Source of the DNA: Blattamonas nauphoetae
Taxonomy: Eukaryota > Preaxostyla > Oxymonadida
Assembly (NCBI GenBank): GCA_033064195.1
Contig: JARBJD010000503.1
Span: 1 to 40,351 of the forward strand
Direction of reading: 5' to 3'
Length of the DNA: 40,351 nucleotides
Positions 30,493 through 40,351 of this stretch are shown here, piece by piece (positions within the stretch are counted from its first letter, which is position 1; every line of letters begins with the position of its first letter). The notes below the pieces were generated by a model that saw nothing but the letters and a program-made list of their open reading frames with translations, was not told the origin of the DNA and searched no databases. A program made the position numbers and the translations under genes.

Positions 30493-33400
30493 TCACACAC
30501 CAATCGCTTCGTTCTGTTGCGACTGTCCCTTCTTCGTTGTCTGCGTCGTCAGCGAGAAGCCCAGTGTTGACGCCACCTGCTCCAGCGTCGGCCGCGTCAC
30601 TGGGTCCAGCGAGATGCACTGCCGAACAAGCGACGCTGTCTCCGAACACACCTTCCGCATCAGCATCTCTCCACCCACTCCAATCTGACGATGCGCGTTC
30701 ATCGCATCCAACTCCCCAAACGGCACTTCTCCCGTCTCCATCTCCCACAGAATCAGCCCCAGACTGAACACCGCTGCCTTCTCCTTGTCCACCCCGCTCT
30801 TCCGACCTGTCACTTCAGGCGGGGTCCAGCGCACGTTCTCGTTCGCCTTCATCATCATCGATGACGATGTCAGTGTCGATCTCCCGTCATCTGTCACGAC
30901 TGACTGTGGCAACCGAAAAAAAACGTCGTTCCGAGGCAGCTGAGCAAGCTGGTTCCCTTCGTGCGATGATTGCTCAACCACAGCTGGCTCTGTCTCTGGC
31001 TCCGCTGAGTGTGGTGTGCGGGTGGGAAGATGTTCTGTCTGGTTCTGTTCTGTCTCTCCTTCCAGTGCCACCTGCCCATTCTCGTTCTGAGAGGCAACAA
31101 AGACAGGCTGGTACGAGCGAGGGTACGTCGGGCCAGTGTCTGCCATCAACAGAAACACTTCGTCGCTGTCGTTCACAACAATCTTGTGCGGCGACAATTC
31201 TGTCAGAATCTGGTCTGTCGTGTTCGACTGTCGCGCCACTGCCAATCCTCGCACAAGCTGCTGGATCATCCGAAGTCGGTCTGTGTTCCAGTTCGGCTCC
31301 TTCGTTCGGTGCAGTCGATCGTACAGTGTCTCCGTCTTCACAACTGCTCGCGTTGCATACTCGCCTTGGCACTCCATCACATGGACCATCGCTCGGATTG
31401 GCTCTCTCTCCGGGAATGCTGCAAGGGTTGGGTCTGACGACTTTTCTTCCGCTTGCAACTTGAATTCGGCTGTGTTGTTTCGAAGGACGCCTTCAGCAGT
31501 ATTTTCTACAGCAACGGGGAAATCCTCCTTCACTTCGAATTGATTTTCGTCAAGTTCCTGCGTTGTGAGTGGTTGCTTCTTTTGTTTGGCTTTCTGACGG
31601 CGGCGGAGACAGATGAGCAGAATCAGGAGAAGGAAGAGCACAACAACCGATGCGACAATCACAGGAATCAGCCACGGAAGAGCTTCCCCAAAACTCTGCG
31701 CAATCTTCCCTTGCTTGCTTTTCTGAACAAGCACCCATTTCGTGTGTTGGTTCTTCCCAAACCCAAGATCCATCCGCCATTCCAGATCCTCGTTTAAGAA
31801 CCGAGAAAGCTCCTTCGTTGCCAGACTGAACACGAGCGAAGTCTCGTTGCTTGGAGATGGTGAGAGAGACGAGAGAGGGAGCGAGATGTTCTGTCCTGTC
31901 AATTTCGTTTTCTCATTTATCTCATAAACTTCCACACTCAGTCCACATTCAAACAGTTGCGAGCCACTCAGCGAGAACAGAAACGATTGTGTTTTCTTGT
32001 TCAGTGTCACTGTCGAGTTGGCTGTGTCCAGTGTTGGGATGAACAGTGGCGAGTTCGGAGTCGAGTCTGTCCCACTCACTTCACATTCCTCCGCTGCAAT
32101 CCATCCCGACGTTCCTCTGACTTATCTCCCGCGCTCAACGTCCGAATCTCCACTTTCCCATTCTCAGAGCAGGCGATGTTCCGACGAGCGGAGGGAGATG
32201 ATTGAGAAAAGTGGAGTGTTGTCGTTGAAGGCGCTGGTGTCGATGGTGAGCAATCCACTGATTTGTTGGAAGACTCCTGAGGGATGAAGCTGAACTCGGT
32301 GGAATGAATGGAAGTGTGTGAGTTGTTCAGGACGATCACTCCACTCGACCAAAAGCAGATTGTGTCGTCGTTTGAAAGTGTGTGTGTTGTGTCTGATTCT
32401 GACGAACCAATAATCGCACTGTCTTTCATCACAACAACCCCATCCGACACACACAGGAACACAAAATCTGAAGCAGATGTTTGGATCGACACATTCACGT
32501 CTCGCAGTTCGAAACGGCCTTCATCCACAACAATCAGCCCTTTCTCCGATTCGTGCGACACATCAGCCCCAATCTCCAGTCGGGGTTCCGCAAACCCACC
32601 GCGCTCGAATGCCAACAGACTGTCCTTCCCAACCTTCATCACAGTCGACTGACGAGACGCGTTCAGAAGTTTGATGTCAATCTGTTTCGCACCAATCGAT
32701 TCTGCAATACGCCACGCTGCATCCATCGAATGGCACGGATTTGTTCTCTCGCCACACAAGAACGACGAGTCGCTCGACGAGCTGTCCGAGAACAGCTCAA
32801 TCTCTGTCGGCGCTTTCAAAGGGTCGATGAGGACACCAGATGAGAGGACAAGATCGTCAGGATTGTCCGACTTGCTGATTTTGGTGATTGCATAAGTCTG
32901 CCCAAATCGGAGTGGGTTGGTTCCACCGATCGGGAGGAGACTGGGCGAAGCGCCAGACATGGAAGAGTGAAACACGATTGGGAATGACAGTGAGTTGTTC
33001 AGCTCAACTTTGTATTCTCCACTCAGTGCCAGTCCTTCTCCACTCACAACCAGACGCACTCCTGTTCCCATCGAGTTATTCACTTTCAGCCACGCTTCGG
33101 TCACTTTCGGAGGGGGAGGGACCAGGAACGAGACATGGTTGTTCATGAGGGCAGAAAGCGAAGCGACTGACACAGCCGACACAGAATACCATTGTCCAAA
33201 GTCCAACTTGTGCGAGTGACCTGTTTCTGTCCAGCATTTCAGCCAAATCCAACCATCCTCATCGAACTCGCCTGAGACTGTCAGAGGAGACCCCAGCGAG
33301 CCACCTGTGAGTGTCACTTCGACCACTTGCGATGGTTCAGAGGGAGTGGGGAACGACGTGCCAGTCAGAACAACCTTCACTTCATTTCTCGAAAGTGTCA

Positions 33401-36400
33401 ATTCAGATGTCGCGTTTTCCACTCTGAACGGAAGAGAGGGTGTTGTGAACGAGGAGGCTTGTTGTTCAATCAGAACTGGTTGTGTCTCTCCTTCTGATGA
33501 GAGCGAGATGATGGAATAGTTCATTCCATATTCCACATCAGCATCATTCAACGGATAGAGGGTCAGTGGAAGCACGATCGTCTCTCCTCCAAGAACCGAA
33601 ATGATCAAGTTTGAATTCTCTTTGTTTGAAGGGACTTCATTTTCATCCAATTTCGATCGTCGAAGTGTCAGCGTATAATCGGCTCCAGACGTCAATGCGA
33701 GAGTGGTCAGTGTGATGGTCGTCGTGTTCAGACCAGTCGCTGCCTCAGCCGAGCAGGAGAGGAGACGAGGCGGCTCGGGAATGATCTCGATCACTTCCAG
33801 AGTGTCGTGGAGCAGTTCGACTGTCGTTCCTTGTTCGCGGAAGCCATTAATCGAATACGAATCACCATATTTCAGTGTTGCATCAGCAGAAGGATACAAA
33901 ACCGCTTCTCCTTTCCACTCCGATCCATCCACCTTCATCGCAATCCATCTCGACGAACTCGCGCTCTTCAATTCCACTTCATAAATCTTCGAAGTGGACA
34001 GCAAAAGACCTGTCATCACAAAATCAGCTTTCTTCTTGTCCAACGAGTACGATTCCAGTTTCATCCCGGTCAGACGCGTCTTTCCGGCAATCATGAACGG
34101 TGCAATCGGTTGGTCAATGAAAATCTCTGGTGCGTCAGGCGTCGCTTTCACAACTGAGACAAGCGAGTATGAAACATCAAATGACAGATCAACTTTCGAT
34201 CCATACAACCACAGTGTCGTCGGCTTCGATTCTCGTTCTTCTGTCTTCGTCCCTTCGAATTTGACCGTGAACGATGCCGATGGCGACAGTGTCACTGTGT
34301 AGTCCCCAGCTTCCATCCATCTCCCAACAAGAACAATCTCTGTTCGGTTCCCATCCACGTTCGGGGAGTTCTTCAGTCTAACAATTCGTGACGGTTCGGC
34401 TGGAATCCAAAATCGTGTGGGCTCGTCCACAATCGTCTTTGTTTCTGCAATTTTCAGTGCTGTGATCTCATAATCAGTTCCGAAAGAGAGATTGGCATGG
34501 GATGGATACAGTGTTTCGGTCAGCTGAGTCGATGTCTGGTTTCCAGTTCCCGAGATCGTTCCAGTCAGCGTGAAGGCATCGCCTGTTCGAACATCCGAGA
34601 CCAGTTTGAACAGCGTGATGGAGAATGACTTCCCACCAGGCAGGAACAATCCTTCCAGCGTGATCAGAGCGTCGGTTTCATTCGTCCCTCCCAAATCACA
34701 CTTCGCTTCGATAATTCGAGACGGAGCAGGAACTTCGAAGACAAGAGCGGGTGATGGAATCACAGCGTTCACTGTCGAAGAGAACACTTTCACCAATTCG
34801 TATTCTTTTCCATATTCCAGCGTCCCGGCTGTTTGTAAACGGTAACATTCTTCGATCCCGATGTCGACGAGAATGGCATCGAAAACGAGAGGATGTTGGA
34901 CGTATCTTGTTTCTCCGAAACTTCAACTGTGAATTCTTCGCCACTCATTCCAGACGAGGTCACTGTCAGAACAACATTGTTCAGAGTGGATGAATCGAAA
35001 TCGCATCCGATGGCAGACACAGAAGGACCAAGGGGAGTCGTGAACACAGAAGAATCCAGAAGGATGAACTCGTCGTCTTTCCCTTCTTCCGACAGAATCA
35101 TCGATGAGATCGTGTATTCAGTTCCATACTTCATCCTCATCAGCCCATCCCAGAAAGATCGTCGATGTTCCCAATGTGTCGCTGCTGAATTCAATCGGGA
35201 AGGTGTGAGACGATGTCGTCGTTGCTCTGTAAGTCTTCCCATTCGGCAGACTCGTTCCTTCCACTGTCAGAACTGTCCAGTTCGTCGTGATCTCACCACT
35301 TGCGAACGAGAAGGTGTCAATTCGGGGAGGAAGAGGAACAAAGAATGATCGGCCAGGGTTCACATAGAAAGAATCAACGCCTTCTCCGACAGATTCGATT
35401 TCATATGTTTCTCCAAACTTGAGCGAGCTGGCTGTTTCTTCGCCTCCAACTGTGAAGTTCGCCAGGCATCCACTCACTCACATTGAAGATCTCAGCCGAC
35501 CACGTCGTGCTTGACCCAACACGACTGATCACAACTTTCTGCTGCTTGTCGTGAAGCTTCCGCCCTCCATCGACACCATAATCGTGTCCTTCTTCCCATT
35601 CAATCCCGCTGACACTGTCTCAATTCGAGCTGGTTCGATTGGTGTTTTGAATGTCACTGGTCGATTCACAATTAATTTCATCTCGTCCACCCCATTCACA
35701 AAGAACACGTCTTTCACTGTGTATTCTGTATCATATTTCAGCCGCCCAGACGAAGCAAAAGGAAAAGAGTGGCATCTCCAGTGAGTGTCGTGCTTGAGGA
35801 TGGTGACAGTGTCATCGTCACATTCACCTCTTCTTCCCCGTTCATTGCCACCATCCAGAACGATCCCTCTTTCAGTCCGATACCAGTCACTTCAATCGTT
35901 GTCGCGTTCGCATCCCTCACCCTCGCCACGGCTGATACAATGTACATCCCCAGACCCCATCCAGGCATCACTGCCGAGCGCAGTGTGTACGTCTTCCCAC
36001 TCGGCAGAACTCCACCCGTTCCAACTGTTGCTGTGCCTGTTCCTGTGATCGAGTCGGAAAATGTCACAAAGATGAGTCTGGGCAGGGTGTCCCCGTCGAG
36101 GAGCACAGCCATCGTTCCTGTCATCGCGTGGGCACACGTCACTGTGAACGTGGCTGTTGATGACTCCATCGTCATTGACGAGGAAACGATGTGAGTTGCC
36201 TTCGGAACTTGAGGAATTGACGCTGAATCTGTGTCGGGGTTGGAGATATGAACTGCAAGATAATCAGACGATGTGTCGCAATCGGCAATCTTCTCCGGAG
36301 TGAGAGGGAAGTTATGTAATTCCCTAACAAAGATGTCTCTTCCTTGCGTTGTGGTTCTGGTTCTAAGGTTGTCTCGGAAGAAGAACTTGGAGATTTCTGG

Positions 36401-37923
36401 TGAAGTATCGAGGATTGTTTCCAACCATGCACCCAAGAAAAGCGTACCCATTTCTACTGAGGAACATCCAATGATGGAATTATTTGATCCGGTGAGCTTG
36501 GCATCTTCAGCGAAGATCGCAGGTCCTCTTACAGCGACACATTTATCAAAGTAACTGTCCGTTACGGCACCTTTTGCTGTTCCGAGAAGTATCGCACCGC
36601 CAGCATCCTGTGCAGAACACTCAGAGAACACACACTTATCCACTTGATAAGACAACTGTTTAATGGTTTCTTTAGTATCGATATTTCGCGATCCTACTAA
36701 ATTCAGTGCCCTCCATCAAATCCGACTGTCCCAACGGAGTCTGTTGCTTTGCATTGGTGAAAGTTGCACGACGTGACGAGGACTTTATCAACATTTTGAC
36801 ATGGACAAAGACAGCTCCACCGTGCGTGGCACTTGTGACGATGAAGGTGCAGCGAAGGATGGACAGGATGGTTGTTCCGGAAGGGACGGTTCCTGAGGTT
36901 GAGTGAGTGGTGAAGTGTGTCTTGTATGGTGTGGGTGACATCCGCGTTCGCGTGACGATCGGAGACGCTGTGGGAGACAGAGGAGTTCACGCAGAGCACT
37001 GTCGCACCGCTGTTGACGTCCAGAAGCGCTGTCCCGTCGAAGTGGTTCGTCACGTGCGACATGTCGCTCGCTGACAGCGTCTGGCTCGACAGCGGAGAGA
37101 CGAGGCCAATGTCTGTCTTCCCCGAGCTCGTCACGTTGGAGAGCCCCGAGCGCAGCAGATATGTGTGGGCAGGGAGCGTGTGGGAGGCGGAAGTTGACTG
37201 TCGGAACGTGAAGAGCGGGCCAGTCGACGTCGAAAGCGAGTGGTCAGACAACGAGAGCCCTGTTCCCACAATCGACACCGATCCAGATATTTCTTCAGTT
37301 TCGACGGTTTCAAGTGGAATCTCGGTGTTTGGGAGCACGTCACAGAACGGAACGAGCATGTGGGATTCGAGATTTCGGTGAGTCGACAATTCGATTCGAA
37401 TCGTTGCCCACGAGTCACACGTCGAGGGAACGATCATGAAGGGTGATGTGGATGGCGATGAAATGATCTCACAACTCGAGACAATCAATTCTGAGCGTTC
37501 CAGTGATGTGATCGAAGATTCCCAATTTCCACTTGACAGAGTCAATGAATGCAACGAGCGAGCAATTCTGGACCGCAAAGATTGATGGGCATCGTTGGGA
37601 CGCATCCGGTTTATTTCGGTTGGCTTTGCTTGCTGACCACATCATTCTGATTTGTGTTCGACAGAACTCCACAATGGAATTCATTCCACGTAATTCCAAT
37701 TGTGTAGAAACTAACATGATGTTCTGTCCTTGGAAAACACCGTTTTGGAGCATCAAAGCAGTCCGGTCATGCGGTTCGTTCGATTCAAGTTCCAATCGTG
37801 CAGTCAGAAGAGAGGACAGATCATGAACTGTTGGTGGCGAATGAGGGGAATATAGTAGGCCGATTGGAATACTTGTTCTGTCCAAAGGAAGAACGACAGA
37901 AACGAGACGTGAACGAGATTCAT
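30493..37923 (-). CDS. Surface gene 2: paralogue of gene 1, several frame changes
   Basis: Same domain order as gene 1, on the minus strand. The start ATG 37923 opens a signal peptide MNLVHVSFLSFFLW. The N-terminal beta-helix spans about 37700-36400 (CVFSECSAQDAGGAILLG). About ten Ig/IPT-like repeats follow (36200-32900; LKFGETYEI, MKYGTEYTI, LEYGKEYEL, LKYGDSYSI). A second beta-helix block opens with FCGERTNPCHS. The membrane helix is near 31690-31610 and is followed by RRRQK, QPLTTQELDENQFEVK, TLYDRLHRTK, the kinase-like C-lobe WTPPEV, LGLILWEMETGEVPF and RPTLEQV, and a stop at 30493. As in gene 1 the N-lobe is missing, HRD is replaced by LSPHK and DFG by LMADTG. Frame changes occur near 37850, 37520, 36800, 35750, 35500, 35160, 34800 and 32130; one is explained by a missing A in a run of four. 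A 42-nt intron fits at 36656-36697. Either a decaying copy or an under-polished assembly. Confidence 0.72.
36656..36697 (-). other. Probable 42-nt intron in surface gene 2
   Basis: On the minus strand it begins GTAGGATCGC, has a yeast-like branch site TACTAA 16 nt before the 3' end, and ends ATTAAACAG. Splicing joins ALNL to LSYQVDKCVFSEC, a good beta-helix continuation. A one-base frame change just upstream remains unexplained. Confidence 0.55.
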
Positions 37924-38099
37924 AATTCAAATAAAGGGTTGATCTTTCCTGTTTTATCGTTCACCTCACTAAATCAACTTTGTTCAATGGAATATGTCAT
38001 ACTAAACGGTTGACCCAAGCCAAACGTGACAGAAACGAAAATCCAACAACATCCAACGTCGTCATGGGTGGATCAACATAAACACGTGTCATCGTTCGG
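37924..38099. promoter_or_regulatory. 176-bp intergenic region between divergent starts
   Basis: Surface gene 2 starts leftward at 37923 and the small kinase-like gene rightward at 38100. The region should hold both promoters. I see no clear core element besides AT-rich stretches on the left side. Confidence 0.4.
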
Positions 38100-39380
38100 A
38101 TGCTACCACAACCAGGATTAAACTCAATTGACCCTTCAAACTGTATGTTTAATTGCTTATCATTTTTTTTGCAGATAAATCTCCCAAGCCGTTCAGTTCA
38201 TCGAAATCATCTTGTTTCGAGTATTGTCTTGATTCACAGGGTTCATCTGTGACATTTCGACGTGCAGAGCGCTTATCAAGCATTGAAAAAGAATTATTCG
38301 AGGATGAGTTTCTGACAATGACTGCACTGGAATCGGTAGAAGGGACGAAAGTTGCAGCTCAATATACGAAATGGGACAAGGCAGACCAGACGCAGTATAT
38401 GGAATTCTGGATGTTGACCCCGGAACAAATCTGAAACTGCTGATGGATCGATGGAAAACGAACAAAACAATGGACAGACGATGTCTTCTTCTCGTTGTGT
38501 CACTATTCTCATTCGTAGGATTTGCTCCTCCTCGTTGTCCAATTGGTTTACCCGCTGAAATATATGCACACGAAGTTCATCCATCGGGCTATCAGATCAG
38601 ACTGCATCTTTCTTGAAACCGCCAAACCAGCTGTCTTTGGTATTCTCCCTTCGTCCACACTTTCATTCAGCAAATCTTCAGTATGCGCTCAGATACAATC
38701 AGGAATCGGGGACGAAGACATCTGCACCGTACCTTAAGAACGGGCTTGGTCAAAACACCCTTTTCAACCTTCGAGTCGCATTCGCCCACGAGAAACCAAT
38801 CTCGACGACCCACTGTCTGCTGCCCTGTTCTTCATCTTCTTTAGTTACGACTCAAGGGTCGACATCTGGGCTATCGGTCTGATCCTGCATGAAATCGCGT
38901 ACGGGAAGTCCATCTTTGGGAATGCGAATGATATCCAGACAACCAAGAAAATTTTAGACAACAAGTTTGACATCACGCAATACGATCCTCTGCACCCGAA
39001 ATTCCATGCAATTTTGAAGCGAATGCTGTCAACAGTGTGATTCCCATCGTTCTCCTTCACCTTCCCAACAGGATGCAGACGCACGCCCAACAGCGGCTTC
39101 TCTTCTTCAGGATCCCCAACTGCAGCCGGCGTACAATTTCCTCACGTCTGTCCCCGCCGTCCTGATGATCAAAACCAACGCGTCGTCCATCCTCAACTCT
39201 GCCATTCCGCAGGAGACATTCCCCGATGATCTCCGAACACGACAAAACAGGTTCGTGCAATCAATGGCCAGCCCGCAGGCTGCGGAAAACGTCGCAATCA
39301 GTGTTGATTCGGCCAGTCCAACGGAGAGTACAACAAAGCCACAAGTTCGTCCAACGTGGACAAAGAAGGTGCCGAATTAG
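38100..39380 (+). CDS. Small protein kinase-like protein with altered catalytic residues, 2-3 very short introns
   Basis: ATG 38100 gives MLPQPGLNSIDPSN. A 32-nt intron (38143-38174) leads to KSPKPFSSSKSSC. A kinase-like domain follows: VDPGTNLKLLMDRWKTNKT (hinge and alpha-D), VYPLKYMHTKFIHRAIRSDC (alpha-E and catalytic loop), AVFGIL at the DFG place, YDSRVDIWAIGLILHEI (alpha-F), and RMLST joined across a 37-nt intron to DADARPTAASLLQDP (alpha-I). The tail is Ser/Thr-rich and ends at TAG 39380. The catalytic loop has HRA in place of HRD, and DFG is VFG, so activity is doubtful. No glycine-rich loop is evident. Open problems: a one-base frame change near 38405 and an in-frame TAA at 38734. So either a pseudogene in an early stage, sequence errors, or an unseen intron. 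The layout resembles Nek/CMGC-type small kinases, but the subfamily is not certain. Confidence 0.6.
38143..38174 (+). other. 32-nt intron
   Basis: GTATGT at the 5' end, a polypyrimidine run and TTTTGCAG at the 3' end. Phase 1; splicing joins an ATG-started exon to the kinase-like frame without a stop. Confidence 0.75.
38497..38518 (+). other. Possible 22-nt intron in the kinase-like gene
   Basis: GTGTCACTATTCTCATTCGTAG has GT and AG ends, and removing it joins the alpha-D frame to LLLLVVQLVYPLKYM in phase. A 25-nt version starting at 38494 fits equally well. A plain frame change is the alternative. Confidence 0.35.
39035..39071 (+). other. 37-nt intron
   Basis: It begins GTGTGATT, has a CT-rich tract and ends CCCAACAG. 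Splicing in phase 0 joins KRMLST to DADARPTAASLLQDP, which restores the standard alpha-H to alpha-I end of a kinase fold. Confidence 0.8.
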
Positions 39381-39399
39381 GAGCTGTGAAAGGAATCAG

Positions 39400-40351
39400 A
39401 GCAGTTTTGTCGCAGGAGTACTTGTTGTCGGAGCACTCGTCGCAGGAGTTTTCGCAGGAGACGGTTCACTTCTTGCAGTAGAACTTTTAGTAGCAGTTGT
39501 TGCAGGAGCACTTGGAGCAGCTGCACTTGGGGCACGTATCCTTGAACAGGACCACTTGTAACAGGTGCACTTGTGGCAATTGCACTTGTGGCGGGAGCAC
39601 TTGTAGCAAGAGTTGTAGAAGGAGCATGTTCACTTTTTCAAGGAAAATGTGTGATAGGACCACTCGTCGCAGGAGTAGCATCTGGAGCACTTGTAGCAAG
39701 ACTTGTTGCCGAACCACTTGGAGCAAAAAGAGTACTTGGAGCTGGAGCGCTTGTAGCAGGAGCACTTGTATCAGGAGTTGTAGCTGATGAACTTGCCTCA
39801 GGAAGTGTGGAAAGACAATATGGAGTAGGAGCACTTGTAGCAGGAGCACTAGCAACAGGAGTGCTTGTTGCAGGAGTACTTGTAGCAGGAGTTGTAGCAG
39901 GAGCACATGTCCAAGGAGTACGTGGAGCAGGGGCTCTTGGAGCAGGTGCACTTGTAGCAGGAACATTTGCGGCAGGAGCCATTTTAGCGGAAGTTGTACA
40001 AAGAGCACGTATCACTAACTTCTTGAAAGACTTTGTACGGTTAGAGCACTTCAAGAACAAGCCCTCTTGAAGGAACAACTCTTGTCGAAGCACTTGTCGC
40101 AGGAGCACTTGGAGCAGGAGTACTTGTTGCAGGAGTTGTTGCTGGATCACGTAACAGGACCGCTTGGAGCAGGAACACTTACAGCTGGAGCACGTGTTGT
40201 AGGAGCACTTTTGTAGGAGCACTGCAGGAGGACTTGTAAGGAGCACTTGAGCTGGCGCAATTGAGGCAGGAGTACTAATACCTGGAGTGCTTGGAGTAGG
40301 AGCACTGTGTAGCGGGAGCTGTAGCAGGAGCACGTCGAAGATTCACTTGAG
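39400..40351. repeat. 15-bp minisatellite, about 0.95 kb, to the window edge
   Basis: The unit GGAGCACTTGTAGCA is repeated with drift across the region and runs off the right edge. Since 15 is a multiple of three, every frame gives a pentapeptide repeat: GALVA on the plus strand, and APATS, CSCSK-like or LLQVL-like on the minus strand. Open frames reach 165-231 codons on both strands. The APATS frame on the minus strand (39638-40333) resembles mucin-type Ser/Thr/Pro stalks. With all frames open the coding strand cannot be decided, and it may be non-coding. Confidence 0.88.

Noticed and set aside
30483-36554. Plus-strand ORFs of 60-200 codons opposite surface gene 2
   Set aside because: They are complementary-strand shadows of a gene supported by domains on the minus strand.
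38734-38736. In-frame TAA as a sign of the TAA/TAG-glutamine code known from some oxymonads
   Set aside because: The long frames of both surface genes and the Polinton contain no internal TAA or TAG and end at such codons, so the standard code fits.
39487-40333. Leu/Gln-rich and Cys-rich minus-strand ORFs as real proteins
   Set aside because: They are alternative frames of a 15-bp repeat; no start context, domain or composition argument selects one.

Overview
This window reads as nuclear DNA of an anaerobic protist, most likely an oxymonad (Preaxostyla) close to Blattamonas nauphoetae. That assignment is from memory of its gene families, not from a search. It rests on three things: a multicopy ARM/HEAT-like family with phrases such as SLEAK, GLSELEIEDGN and WNNLLGMNLP; very large surface proteins that end in a kinase-like C-lobe; and very short GT..AG introns (32-42 nt, perhaps 22). 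Stops behave as in the standard code.

Layout. 1-8344 is the right part of a Polinton/Maverick that runs off the left edge. It carries, all on the minus strand, a partial unknown ORF, an rve-type integrase, a protein-primed family B DNA polymerase with an embedded HNH-like domain, and a 205-aa protein made of three repeats. Its right end abuts a copy of the ARM-like family gene at 8345. The same host gene is split twice more: by a 372-bp MITE with 9-bp target duplications that carries a tRNA-Thr-like unit and a strong hairpin (8582-8953), and by a composite TIR element of about 4.4 kb (9194-13587) with no long ORF and a 45-bp minisatellite. The last codons of the host gene reappear at 13588-13704.

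14295-21330 holds a second ARM-like gene with a 33-nt intron and a lost C-terminus, a poorly preserved minus-strand region that may once have coded a membrane protein, a 1.1-kb GT-rich minisatellite, and a third ARM-like fragment with a 94-bp tandem duplication.

21331-37923 contains two convergent paralogues of one architecture: signal peptide, parallel beta-helix, about 7-10 Ig/IPT-like repeats, a second beta-helix block, one membrane helix, then a kinase C-lobe without an N-lobe and without HRD/DFG residues. I read these as receptor pseudokinases. Gene 1 is split by a 583-bp hAT-like MITE with a perfect 8-bp target duplication; what appears by eye to be an identical copy lies inverted beyond its 3' end. 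Both genes show several frame changes, some at runs of G or A, so decay and assembly error are both possible.

38100-39380 is a small intron-bearing kinase-like gene, divergent from gene 2 and 176 bp from it, with altered catalytic loop residues. 39400-40351 is a 15-bp minisatellite that encodes pentapeptide repeats in every frame. The whole window looks like an accessory, transposon-dense, fast-evolving gene-family region.
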